This document shows positions 1 to 5,021 of a stretch of DNA of 5,085 nucleotides, in pieces (within the stretch, counting starts at the first letter, position 1; each line of letters starts with the position of its first letter). Origin of the DNA: Nitrospiraceae bacterium (GTDB lineage Bacteria > Nitrospirota > Nitrospiria > Nitrospirales > Nitrospiraceae). A program made the position numbers and the translations under genes. The DNA is taken from positions 1 through 5,085 of the forward strand of contig JAICXS010000196.1 of NCBI GenBank assembly GCA_025934615.1, given 5' to 3'. The notes beneath the pieces were generated by a model that saw only the letters and a list, made by a program, of their open reading frames with translations, had not been told where the DNA came from and made no database searches.

Positions 1-273
1 ATCGGCGCCATACCATGAGACCGCTCCATGAGGTTCTAAGTTATCCGATAAGATGATCAGCCCGATACAGACGATGCGGCTGAACGTGCCGTCGAACGAC
101 GATTTTTCGTATAACTCATCCTCGCTCTTGCGCCGCTCTTCGGCCTCGGAAGCGGTAAATAGATCCTCTGCATTCTCAAGACATAACGGATCGACGAGTG
201 GGAGGCAGCCTGCGATGCGCGCCCATTCTTCGCGGGGAGATTGAACGGTTTCGATGTCGAGCACAACTTTCAT
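1..273 (-). CDS. PolB-like DEDD 3'-5' exonuclease, N-terminal part (runs off left edge)
   Basis: The frame is open from the ATG at 273-271 to base 1 with no stop, giving the first 91 residues. The protein opens MKVVLDIETV, the classic Exo I motif of DEDD exonucleases, with metal-binding D6 and E8. A second block, SFDGTFSRIVCIGL (residues 59-72), matches the 'F-x-R-(I/V)-V-C-I' strand of the predicted 3'-5' exonucleases related to the PolB proofreading domain. Such proteins are expected to degrade single-stranded DNA or RNA ends with two metal ions. The later Exo II/III motifs lie outside the window, so activity cannot be confirmed. The start is fixed because DIET begins at residue 6 and no in-frame ATG, GTG or TTG lies between this ATG and the stop at 303-301. 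It has no Shine-Dalgarno of its own: a repeat element begins two bases upstream. Translation is probably coupled to the small ORF 270-470, which ends in an ATGA overlap here. The gene is last in a minus-strand row after mutY and the NUDIX gene. Confidence 0.8.
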   Translation of the reverse strand, partial: MKVVLDIETVQSPREEWARIAGCLPLVDPLCLENAEDLFTASEAEERRKSEDELYEKSSFDGTFSRIVCIGLIILSDNLEPHGAVSWYGAD

Positions 274-470
274 CGCAGGATGCTGAAAAAGCGCTCTATT
301 TCACCCACCCGTCCCAAACGCGCCGAGACGCGCATCTTCCCGAGCATCGTTCTCGTCTCATAAGCGTCCTCAACGTACCCCGGAGGGTACGCGTCCTCCA
401 ACGCTTGAGTCGCCTGCTGCCTCGTCAGAAGTCTTTTTGAGCATCCTGCTAGCCGTCCACTGTTCAACAT
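270..470 (-). CDS. 66-residue leader ORF read through the repeat element, coupled to the exonuclease gene
   Basis: The frame starts MLNSGRLAGCSKRLL at the ATG 470-468, crosses the whole repeat without a stop and ends in TGA at 272-270. The end overlaps the exonuclease ATG (273-271) by four bases as ATGA, the usual arrangement for translational coupling. A strong Shine-Dalgarno, AGAGGAG, lies seven bases before the ATG. The product has no domain I recognise. It is basic and arginine-rich, and residues after about 7 are simply a translation of the repeat, including the inverted-repeat ends (AGCSKR and FFSILR). A stable functional protein is doubtful. A role as a translated leader that delivers ribosomes to the next gene is more plausible. 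It may also be a chance frame, because similar hypothetical ORFs would arise wherever the repeat occurs. Confidence 0.4.
   Translation of the reverse strand: MLNSGRLAGCSKRLLTRQQATQALEDAYPPGYVEDAYETRTMLGKMRVSARLGRVGEIERFFSILR
275..449. repeat. Intergenic repeat element with imperfect terminal inverted repeats (MITE/REP-like)
   Basis: The left end GCAGGATGCTGAAAAAG (275-291) and the right end CTTTTTGAGCATCCTGC (433-449) are inverted copies matching at 16 of 17 positions. They bound a 175-bp block. Inside are nested inverted repeats: gagacg/cgtctc (325-330 and 354-359), aagcgt/acgctt (362-367 and 401-406) and the perfect hairpin cgtaccc-cgga-gggtacg (374-391). The direct repeat gcgtcctc occurs at 364-371 and 391-398. 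No transposase is present and no clear target-site duplication flanks it, so it would be non-autonomous or a structural RNA/DNA element. From memory the ends resemble a repeat found in many copies in Nitrospira genomes; this was not checked. It sits between the NUDIX gene and the exonuclease gene, two bases from the latter's start codon. Confidence 0.7.
374..391. repeat. Perfect hairpin at the centre of the repeat element
   Basis: Seven perfectly paired bases (374-380 with 385-391) close a four-base loop (381-384). An outer stem of six pairs (362-367 with 401-406) surrounds it. No T-run follows on either strand, so it does not look like an intrinsic terminator. It is more likely the structured core of the repeat, and could act in the transcript as an mRNA stabiliser or processing site. 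Confidence 0.6.
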
Positions 471-477
471 TTTAAAG

Positions 478-484
478 CTCCTCT
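478..484 (-). promoter_or_regulatory. Strong Shine-Dalgarno (AGAGGAG) for the leader ORF at 470
   Basis: On the minus strand AGAGGAG is followed by seven bases (CTTTAAA) and ATG, close to ideal spacing. It lies 205 bases upstream of the exonuclease start codon. It is the only good ribosome-binding site between the NUDIX stop and that gene, and may be the gene's original one, now separated by the repeat element. Confidence 0.6.
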
Positions 485-502
485 AAAAAAGACCACACCT
501 AT

Positions 503-904
503 TCATAGCGGCTCGTGCTGCAGCATGTCGAGAATCGGCTGGTCGGCCGGAGGGAATTCATAGTTGGGCAAATCTTTGGGCGCAACCCATTTCCATTCTT
601 GGCATCCTAACGTTTGCGGCGCACCACTTTGTAGTGTGCAGCAGAAGAAATGCAACTCGATCACCTTCTCGGGATACTCATGTCTGACGGTATGAAAGGG
701 GGGGCCGGGCGTGATGTCGATGCCGACCTCTTCCTTCAACTCGCGCCGCAAACATTCTTCCAGCGACTCTCCCGTTTCTCGCTTGCCTCCCGGAAATTCC
801 CAGAACCCTCCTAGATGAACCCCGGCCGGTCGTTTGGTGATTAAATATCGATGGTCCTTTTTGATCAACCCGGCCGCCACTTGAATGATGGTTTTTTCCA
901 CCAT
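503..904 (-). CDS. MutT-like NUDIX hydrolase (8-oxo-dGTP/CTP-type pyrophosphohydrolase)
   Basis: The 133-residue protein has a complete NUDIX box at residues 40-62, fitting GX5EX7REUXEEXGU: G40, E46, R54-E55, E58-E59, G61. The catalytic helix (RRELKEEVG) is intact, so Mg-dependent hydrolysis of a nucleoside diphosphate-X bond to NMP plus pyrophosphate is expected. The N-terminal IIQVAAGLIKKDHRYLITKRP and the C-terminal WKWVAPKDLPNYEFPPADQPIL are typical of the MutT/NudG branch, which removes oxidised or modified nucleotides from the pool. The residue in the purine-contacting loop is Asp (FPPAD, D121), where E. coli MutT has Asn119 and NudG has Asp. Substrate choice between 8-oxo-dGTP and modified CTP/dCTP is therefore open, and I give no symbol. 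Length is normal for the family. The start at 904 has only a weak GAG upstream. The gene follows mutY by about 90 bases on the same strand, suggesting co-transcription. Confidence 0.88.
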   Translation of the reverse strand: MVEKTIIQVAAGLIKKDHRYLITKRPAGVHLGGFWEFPGGKRETGESLEECLRRELKEEVGIDITPGPPFHTVRHEYPEKVIELHFFCCTLQSGAPQTLGCQEWKWVAPKDLPNYEFPPADQPILDMLQHEPL

Positions 905-920
905 GCCAATCTCAGTTTTA

Positions 921-959
921 CAATTCTTAGTTGAAGTTCAAGTCAAAAACCAAGAATTG
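921..959. repeat. AT-rich inverted repeat in the mutY-NUDIX gap
   Basis: CAATTCTT (921-928) is the exact inverse complement of AAGAATTG (952-959). Between them is a second small palindrome, TTGAA-g-TTCAA (931-941). The stems are AT-only or nearly so and no T-run follows, so this is not a convincing terminator. It could be an operator, or chance symmetry in AT-rich sequence just upstream of the NUDIX gene. Confidence 0.3.
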
Positions 960-994
960 ACAATAACAAGGACCTGAGAGCCAATGACAACTCC

Positions 995-1732
995 TCATCG
1001 TTTCGGCTCAAACGGATAGGTTTTGCAGAAGGTCTTCATCGGACAAAGCAGGCAATAGGGATCACGCGCATTGCAAACCATCGAGCCAAAATCCATTAAC
1101 GCTTGGTTGAAATCATACCCTTTGCCCTTGGGGATCAAGGCCTCCGAAAGTTGCCATAAGGCATTCTTTTGCGCTTTCGGATCACCGGTTCCCATAAAGA
1201 CTCGATGCAACACTCGCATCACGTTGGTATCGAGAATCGGCGCATCCTCGTTGAAGGCAAACGAACGAATGGCTCCTGCGGTATATCGGCCAATACCCTT
1301 GAAAGACAGCAGCTCTTCCGATTCCTTCGGTAGGGTTCCACCATATCGGGCCACCGTCTCGCACGCAATGCTGTGCAGACGCAGCGGGCGGATGTTGTAT
1401 CCCAGGGGATACCAGGTTTTTTTGACGTCGTCGGACGGCGCTTGCGCGAGATGATGAAAGCTCGGGTAGCGCTCGAGAAACTCATGATATTTTGGAATGA
1501 CACGATCCACCTGCGTCTGCTGCAGCATGACCTCGGACACCAAGATTCTGTATGGGTCGGAAGTCTTGCGCCAGGGAAGGTCGCGGCCATAGTGCCGATA
1601 CCACTTGAGCAGCCGCATCTGAAAACGGCGCTTTGCGCCTGCCTCAATCGTCACAAGAGGTTTGAGAGGACGAGAAGAACGGCTTTTGGCGCGAGTAGGA
1701 GAGGTAGCGGTCGTAACGGTGCGGCGTGGCAT
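995..1732 (-). CDS. mutY: A/G-specific adenine glycosylase, short MutY without C-terminal domain
   Basis: This is an HhH-GPD base-excision glycosylase that removes adenine mispaired with 8-oxoguanine. Numbering from the ATG at 1732 (245 residues): LPWR at 52-55; SEVMLQQTQV with catalytic Glu67, the QQTQV run being typical of MutY rather than endonuclease III; helix-hairpin-helix FKGIGRYTAGAI at 144-155; catalytic Asp168 in ILDTNV; and a [4Fe-4S] ligand set Cys220-X6-Cys227-X2-Cys230-X5-Cys236. The protein stops about nine residues after the last Cys, so the NUDIX-like 8-oxoG reading domain of about 100 residues in E. coli-type MutY is absent. The mismatch-probing segment reads PLGYNIRPLRLH instead of the usual GLGYYxRxRxL. 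The frame extends upstream to a TTG at 1816, but those 28 extra residues look non-coding and lack a ribosome-binding site, so I chose 1732. Residues 2-33 form a basic, Ser/Thr-rich tail. It is transcribed divergently from the polymerase-ligase operon and leads into the NUDIX gene. Confidence 0.88.
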   Translation of the reverse strand: MPRRTVTTATSPTRAKSRSSRPLKPLVTIEAGAKRRFQMRLLKWYRHYGRDLPWRKTSDPYRILVSEVMLQQTQVDRVIPKYHEFLERYPSFHHLAQAPSDDVKKTWYPLGYNIRPLRLHSIACETVARYGGTLPKESEELLSFKGIGRYTAGAIRSFAFNEDAPILDTNVMRVLHRVFMGTGDPKAQKNALWQLSEALIPKGKGYDFNQALMDFGSMVCNARDPYCLLCPMKTFCKTYPFEPKR

Positions 1733-1849
1733 GGTTTCGGTGGCACATTGTAGGGGTGAGGGAAAGCAAAAGCAATCCGCTTGCCGACTGCCGCTCCATG
1801 AGGGCCCACAGTACAATGTCTATTAAATCTCTACTGTCGGCTCACTTCT
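1733..1849. promoter_or_regulatory. Divergent intergenic region between mutY and the polymerase-ligase operon
   Basis: These 117 bases must carry the promoters for both divergent units if mutY starts at 1732. On the plus strand TACAAT (1812-1817) and TATTAA (1821-1826) resemble -10 boxes, but neither has a credible -35 at normal spacing. No clear Shine-Dalgarno precedes either start codon (1732 minus or 1850 plus), so one or both messages may be nearly leaderless. A six-base inverted pair, gccgac (1783-1788) and gtcggc (1836-1841), is present but weak. Confidence 0.35.
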
Positions 1850-2791
1850 ATGCGAAGACACTTGTCGATTCCCACTGAACAGGATGAGGCGACCCTTGCG
1901 GTCGATGGACAAGAGATCCGCTTAACGAACTTGCGCAAGATGTTCTGGCCTCACCACAAGATCACGAAACGGGATTTGCTTCAGTACTATGTGAATGTCT
2001 CAAAATATCTTCTTCCGCATCTTAAGGACCGGCCCATGGTTATGAAGCGCTATCCGAATGGCGCTGACGAAGCGTTCTTTTTTATGAAACGCGCGCCCAC
2101 CCCGCGACCGGATTGGGTCAAGATCTGCTCAATCCCGCACAAGCGCGGGAACATCATTGATTTTGTCCTGGTTCAAGATTTGGCGGCGCTCCTGTGGGTG
2201 ATCAATCTCGGATGCATTGATTTGAATCCATGGTATGGCCGCTGCGACGATTACGATCGGCCCGACTTTCTTCACTTCGATCTCGATCCCGGGCCTGGTG
2301 CCGACTTTCAACGGGTCTGCGATGTCGCCATAAGATTACGGGACCTCCTCGACGAACTCCGCATGCCTACCTTTCTGAAGACCACTGGATCCAAGGGACT
2401 GCATGTTTATGTCCCGATCGTTCGCGAACCGGTCCAAAAAGAGGTCTGGACGGTCGCGAAAGATGTTGCGCAGGCGCTGGAAGCGCGCTATCCGAAGCTC
2501 GTGACTGCCGAATATCGCATTGCAAACAGACCGTACGGGCGTGTATTGGTCGATTACAATCAAAATGCCTGGGGACGGACGTTAGCCTCCATCTATTCCG
2601 TTCGACCGAAGCCGTTGGCCACTGTATCGATGCCCGTCACCTGGAACGATCTTGAAAAAGGCATCCAGTTGACGGATTACCGAATAGACAATGTGCCGCA
2701 GATACTTGCGAAGACCGGCGATCTCTGGAAAGCACTGCTTGGCACACACCGCTTCAATCTGTATGCCCTCGCCATGGCGTCGGAGATCTGA
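1850..2791 (+). CDS. Stand-alone LigD-type DNA polymerase/primase (Prim-PolC-like)
   Basis: The 313-residue protein is an archaeo-eukaryotic primase-fold polymerase of the LigD polymerase family, which adds rNTPs or dNTPs at short gaps and broken ends. Visible motifs: LTNLRKMFWP near residues 25-34; IDLNPWYG at 123-130; motif I HFDLDPG at 142-148 with metal ligands D144 and D146; motif II TTGSKGLHVYVP at 178-189 (S181, K182, G183, H185) for the nucleotide phosphates; motif III VLVDYNQN at 232-239 with the third metal Asp D235. Then comes the family's ASIYSVRPKPLATVSMPVTWNDL segment. All catalytic residues are present. It is a single domain, with no ligase or LigD phosphoesterase domain fused. 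The ligase is the next gene, overlapping by one base, which implies coupled translation and probably a working complex, as for mycobacterial Prim-PolC with LigC. The ATG at 1850 is the only reasonable start. No Shine-Dalgarno is evident. Confidence 0.9.
   Translation: MRRHLSIPTEQDEATLAVDGQEIRLTNLRKMFWPHHKITKRDLLQYYVNVSKYLLPHLKDRPMVMKRYPNGADEAFFFMKRAPTPRPDWVKICSIPHKRGNIIDFVLVQDLAALLWVINLGCIDLNPWYGRCDDYDRPDFLHFDLDPGPGADFQRVCDVAIRLRDLLDELRMPTFLKTTGSKGLHVYVPIVREPVQKEVWTVAKDVAQALEARYPKLVTAEYRIANRPYGRVLVDYNQNAWGRTLASIYSVRPKPLATVSMPVTWNDLEKGIQLTDYRIDNVPQILAKTGDLWKALLGTHRFNLYALAMASEI
2782..2785 (+). promoter_or_regulatory. Shine-Dalgarno GGAG inside the polymerase gene, setting the ligase start
   Basis: GGAG lies five bases before the ATG at 2791, within the last codons of the upstream gene. 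With the TGATG overlap it supports 2791 as the true ligase start rather than an internal Met, even though this leaves an N-terminus of about 30 residues before the conserved region. Confidence 0.6.
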
Positions 2792-3975
2792 TGCCGACCG
2801 CTCGGCGCTCGCCAGTCAGTACTGCCAGAACATTGAACGCAGACACGTTCCCCGACTTATCGCTGCCGGTGCCGATTCCCTTGCCCCCGATGGAAGCCAC
2901 GAGGGTGGACCAACTTCCTGACGGCGATGAGTGGCAATTTGAACCGAAGTGGGATGGGTTCCGCTGCCTGGTGTTTCGAAAAGGCACAACGGTCGTCCTG
3001 CAATCTAAATCCGGTCAGCCGCTCACTCGGTATTTCCCAGAATTAGTGCAGGCCTTCGCCTCGCTGCCGTCTCGCACATTCGTCTTAGATGGGGAAATAG
3101 TCGTGGCTCAAAATGGCCGGCTCTCGTTCGACGATTTGCTCCTTAGAATCCACCCTGCAGCCTCACGGGTAACCAAGCTGGCGAACGAGACACCGGCCAC
3201 ATTTATCGCGTTTGATCTTCTGTATTATGATGGTTCCAAAGACCCGTCCCTCATGATCCGCCCGCTCACCGAGCGGCGTACAGGTCTTGAACGGTTCTTT
3301 TCTTCCTTCCCGGACAATCAACTGATTCAGCTCTCGCCGGTCAGCAGGAATCGGACCATCGCGTCGCGATGGTTTACGGATCTCGGCGCATATGGACTTG
3401 ACGGCATCATGGCCAAAAAGATCCACGAGCCTTACCATGCGGGCGATCGCCATGCGATGCTGAAGGTCAAATATATGAAGACGGCCGATTGCGTCGTCGG
3501 CGGCTTTCGGTACAGCTCGACTCCCGCAAAGAGCGACAAAGCCGGTCCTGCATCGGCAAAAACGGTCGGCTCGCTTCTCTTAGGCCTTTATGATACGGCC
3601 GGGTTGTTGCATTTCGTCGGCTTTACATCTTCCTTTAACAAGGAAGACCGTGCTCGACTGAAAAAAGCCGTCGAACCGTTGAAAGGCGGCGCTGGCTTTA
3701 GCGGGAAAGCTCCCGGTGGGCCGAACCGTTGGTCTCAAAGACAGAGCGATGAATGGGAGCGGGTCGATCCAGTGCTGGTATGCGAAGTACAGTATGACTA
3801 TTTTTCACAAGGGCGCTTCCGGCACGGCACAAAATTCTTACGCTGGCGGCCGGAGAAAAACCCTCATCAATGTCTGTTCGATCAAGTTGAAGAAAACAGA
3901 ACGGCAGGAAACTCTCAACGCGTGTTGCCAAAACAAATGGATGGCCACCAAGTCTTCCCCGGGCTGCGTCTATAG
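2791..3975 (+). CDS. ligC: ATP-dependent DNA ligase, LigC type
   Basis: The 394-residue protein seals DNA nicks through enzyme-AMP and DNA-adenylate intermediates. Nucleotidyltransferase motifs: I, EPKWDGFR with adenylated Lys53; III, VLDGEIV (98-104, Glu102); IIIa, FIAFDLLYYDG (138-148); IV, LDGIMAKK (203-210); V, MLKVKYMKTAD (223-233). An OB-fold domain follows, with GSLLLGLYD (260-268), GGPNRW (309-314) and motif VI-type RHGTKFLRWRPEKNP (344-358). The runs VVLQSKSGQPLTRYFPEL and FRHGTKFLRWRP match mycobacterial LigC closely as I recall it, and fit it better than the ligase domain of LigD. LigC proteins are near 360 residues; this one has about 20 extra at the start and a tail of about 25 after the OB fold. 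Translation is coupled to the polymerase gene. The pair likely does gap filling and ligation in base excision repair, possibly serving the adjacent mutY. It ends 25 bases from a convergent gene. Confidence 0.9.
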   Translation: MPTARRSPVSTARTLNADTFPDLSLPVPIPLPPMEATRVDQLPDGDEWQFEPKWDGFRCLVFRKGTTVVLQSKSGQPLTRYFPELVQAFASLPSRTFVLDGEIVVAQNGRLSFDDLLLRIHPAASRVTKLANETPATFIAFDLLYYDGSKDPSLMIRPLTERRTGLERFFSSFPDNQLIQLSPVSRNRTIASRWFTDLGAYGLDGIMAKKIHEPYHAGDRHAMLKVKYMKTADCVVGGFRYSSTPAKSDKAGPASAKTVGSLLLGLYDTAGLLHFVGFTSSFNKEDRARLKKAVEPLKGGAGFSGKAPGGPNRWSQRQSDEWERVDPVLVCEVQYDYFSQGRFRHGTKFLRWRPEKNPHQCLFDQVEENRTAGNSQRVLPKQMDGHQVFPGLRL

Positions 3976-4000
3976 CCCATCACTTGCCTTGCCCCCTACT

Positions 4001-4909
4001 TTAGATGCACACTCGATTGCGCCCCTCTTTCTTAGCTTTATAGAGATTTCGGTCTGCACCAATCAGGGCAATATCCAATCCGCCGGGTTCGTTCGCGTTG
4101 GGATCGAACGTCGTCCCGCCAATGCTGATCGTGATATCGACCGGGGACGGTACTCCCTCGATCGAGATCGGCGCGTGGCTGACCGCCTGTCGAATACGCT
4201 CACCGATGATCTGCACATCGATAACGGGGGGATGCAATAGCAAGATAAACTCTTCACCGCCCCATCGCCCCAGCAAGTCGCCTGGACGGGTTTGATGGCG
4301 CAACACCCCGGCCACATGTCGGAGCACCTGATCCCCTACCGAATGTCCATAGCGATCGTTCACCTGCTTAAAATGGTCGATATCCAACAGCAAGACTTCT
4401 ATGACCTCATGGTTTTGAATGGCCCGCCACCACACGCGTTCGGCAAGCTCGGTCCATCCTCTACGGTTCAACAACTCCGTCAACGGATCGATCGTGGCTT
4501 GGTGCTCGAACAGGTCTTTCAGCCTGCGCGCTTCCTCTTCTCTACGCTTGCTCTCTGTCACGTCGATAATGGACTCGACCGCCAAGAAGGTTTGGCCGCT
4601 TCGAATAGGAGCCCATTGAATTAAGATCCATCGTCCGTCAGGAAGAGCCACTTCAGAACTGGTCGTCTTCCCGGTTTCCAACGCCTCGGTGGCTCGACAA
4701 AACGTACATGGATGTGCGGATTGAACAAACTTCTCATGACATTGCCCGCCCACGACCTCTCCGAACATGGCGCGACTTGAGCAGTTCTGAAACCGCACTT
4801 GCCATTGCTGCGTATCGATAAGTGAAATTGTGGCCGGACTCGCATCTACCAGTTCTTGAATGCTGAACGTATCGGACGTAGAGTCGGCCCTCGGCTCATC
4901 TGTGCTCAT
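4001..4909 (-). CDS. PAS-GGDEF diguanylate cyclase
   Basis: The 302-residue soluble protein, with no membrane segments or signal peptide, has a PAS sensor domain (about 17-118) ending in the usual DVTE (116-119). A charged linker helix (SKRREEEARRLKDLFEHQ, 120-137) joins it to a GGDEF domain (about 138-302). The cyclase makes cyclic di-GMP from two GTP. Seen: the domain-opening TIDPLTELLNRRG; DIDHFKQVND with metal ligand D176; the active loop GGEEF at 217-221, a functional variant; and the product-inhibition I-site R208-P-G-D211 exactly five residues upstream. The enzyme should be active and feedback-inhibited. The PAS domain carries a Cys/His cluster, GQCHEKFVQSAHPCTFC (C57, H58, H66, C68, C71), suggesting metal, cofactor or redox sensing. 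The start at 4909 is supported by GAGGTGA six bases upstream. A tRNA gene lies just upstream on the same strand. Its link to the repair genes is unclear. Confidence 0.92.
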   Translation of the reverse strand: MSTDEPRADSTSDTFSIQELVDASPATISLIDTQQWQVRFQNCSSRAMFGEVVGGQCHEKFVQSAHPCTFCRATEALETGKTTSSEVALPDGRWILIQWAPIRSGQTFLAVESIIDVTESKRREEEARRLKDLFEHQATIDPLTELLNRRGWTELAERVWWRAIQNHEVIEVLLLDIDHFKQVNDRYGHSVGDQVLRHVAGVLRHQTRPGDLLGRWGGEEFILLLHPPVIDVQIIGERIRQAVSHAPISIEGVPSPVDITISIGGTTFDPNANEPGGLDIALIGADRNLYKAKKEGRNRVCI

Positions 4910-4915
4910 CTACAG

Positions 4916-4922
4916 TCACCTC
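4916..4922 (-). promoter_or_regulatory. Shine-Dalgarno GAGGTGA for the diguanylate cyclase
   Basis: The minus-strand sequence GAGGTGA is complementary to the 16S rRNA 3' end over seven bases and lies six bases before the ATG at 4909-4907. It decides the start of the PAS-GGDEF gene and lies within the 35-base gap to the tRNA. Confidence 0.65.
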
Positions 4923-4944
4923 AAGCAGCGATCAACTTTTCTAC

Positions 4945-5021
4945 TGGTGCGCCCGGTGCGAATCGAACGCACGACCCACAGCTTAGAAGGCTGTTGCTCT
5001 ATCCAACTGAGCTACGGGCGC
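4945..5021 (-). tRNA. tRNA-Arg (anticodon UCU, reads AGA/AGG)
   Basis: A full 77-base cloverleaf folds on the minus strand. The acceptor stem GCGCCCG pairs perfectly with CGGGCGC. The rest is: UA at 8-9; D stem GCUC/GAGC with loop AGUUGGAUA; anticodon stem ACAGC/GCUGU with loop CUUCUAA, placing UCU as the anticodon after U33; a five-base variable loop (GGGUC); T stem GUGCG/CGCAC with loop UUCGAUU; discriminator A; and encoded CCA (4947-4945). The UCU anticodon assigns it to arginine. All stems are perfect, so it should be functional. The diguanylate cyclase start codon is 35 bases downstream of the CCA with no terminator between. Confidence 0.97.

Noticed and set aside
21..33. A 13-base direct repeat, ccgctccatgagg, also at 1791-1803
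   Set aside because: One copy lies inside the exonuclease coding frame; there is no extended similarity, and a match of this length is not very surprising in a window of this size.
198..440. Plus-strand ORF of 80 codons
   Set aside because: It lies antisense to the exonuclease start and then reads the repeat element; it has no domain and no ribosome-binding site.
275..449. CRISPR array or attachment site
   Set aside because: The repeats are inverted ends and nested stems, with no regularly spaced direct repeats and no integrase nearby.
1071..1753. Long plus-strand and alternative minus-strand frames across mutY
   Set aside because: They are shadows: the minus-strand frame ending at 995 carries all HhH, Asp and Fe-S motifs.
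1733..1816. Extension of mutY to a TTG start at 1816 (28 more residues)
   Set aside because: The added residues (Cys/Ser/Pro-rich) match no MutY feature, the TTG lacks a Shine-Dalgarno, and it would leave only 33 bases for the divergent promoters. I cannot exclude it fully.
1812..1826. TACAAT and TATTAA as -10 boxes for the polymerase operon
   Set aside because: No matching -35 hexamer at 16-18 bases; kept only as a remark in the divergent-region entry.
1850..3975. Ku-LigD end-joining operon
   Set aside because: No Ku gene or LigD phosphoesterase domain is visible, and the ligase looks like LigC, so base excision repair is the better supported role.
3716..4240. Plus-strand 174-codon ORF across the ligase end and the cyclase
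   Set aside because: It overlaps two genes with clear motifs in other frames and has no recognisable domain of its own.
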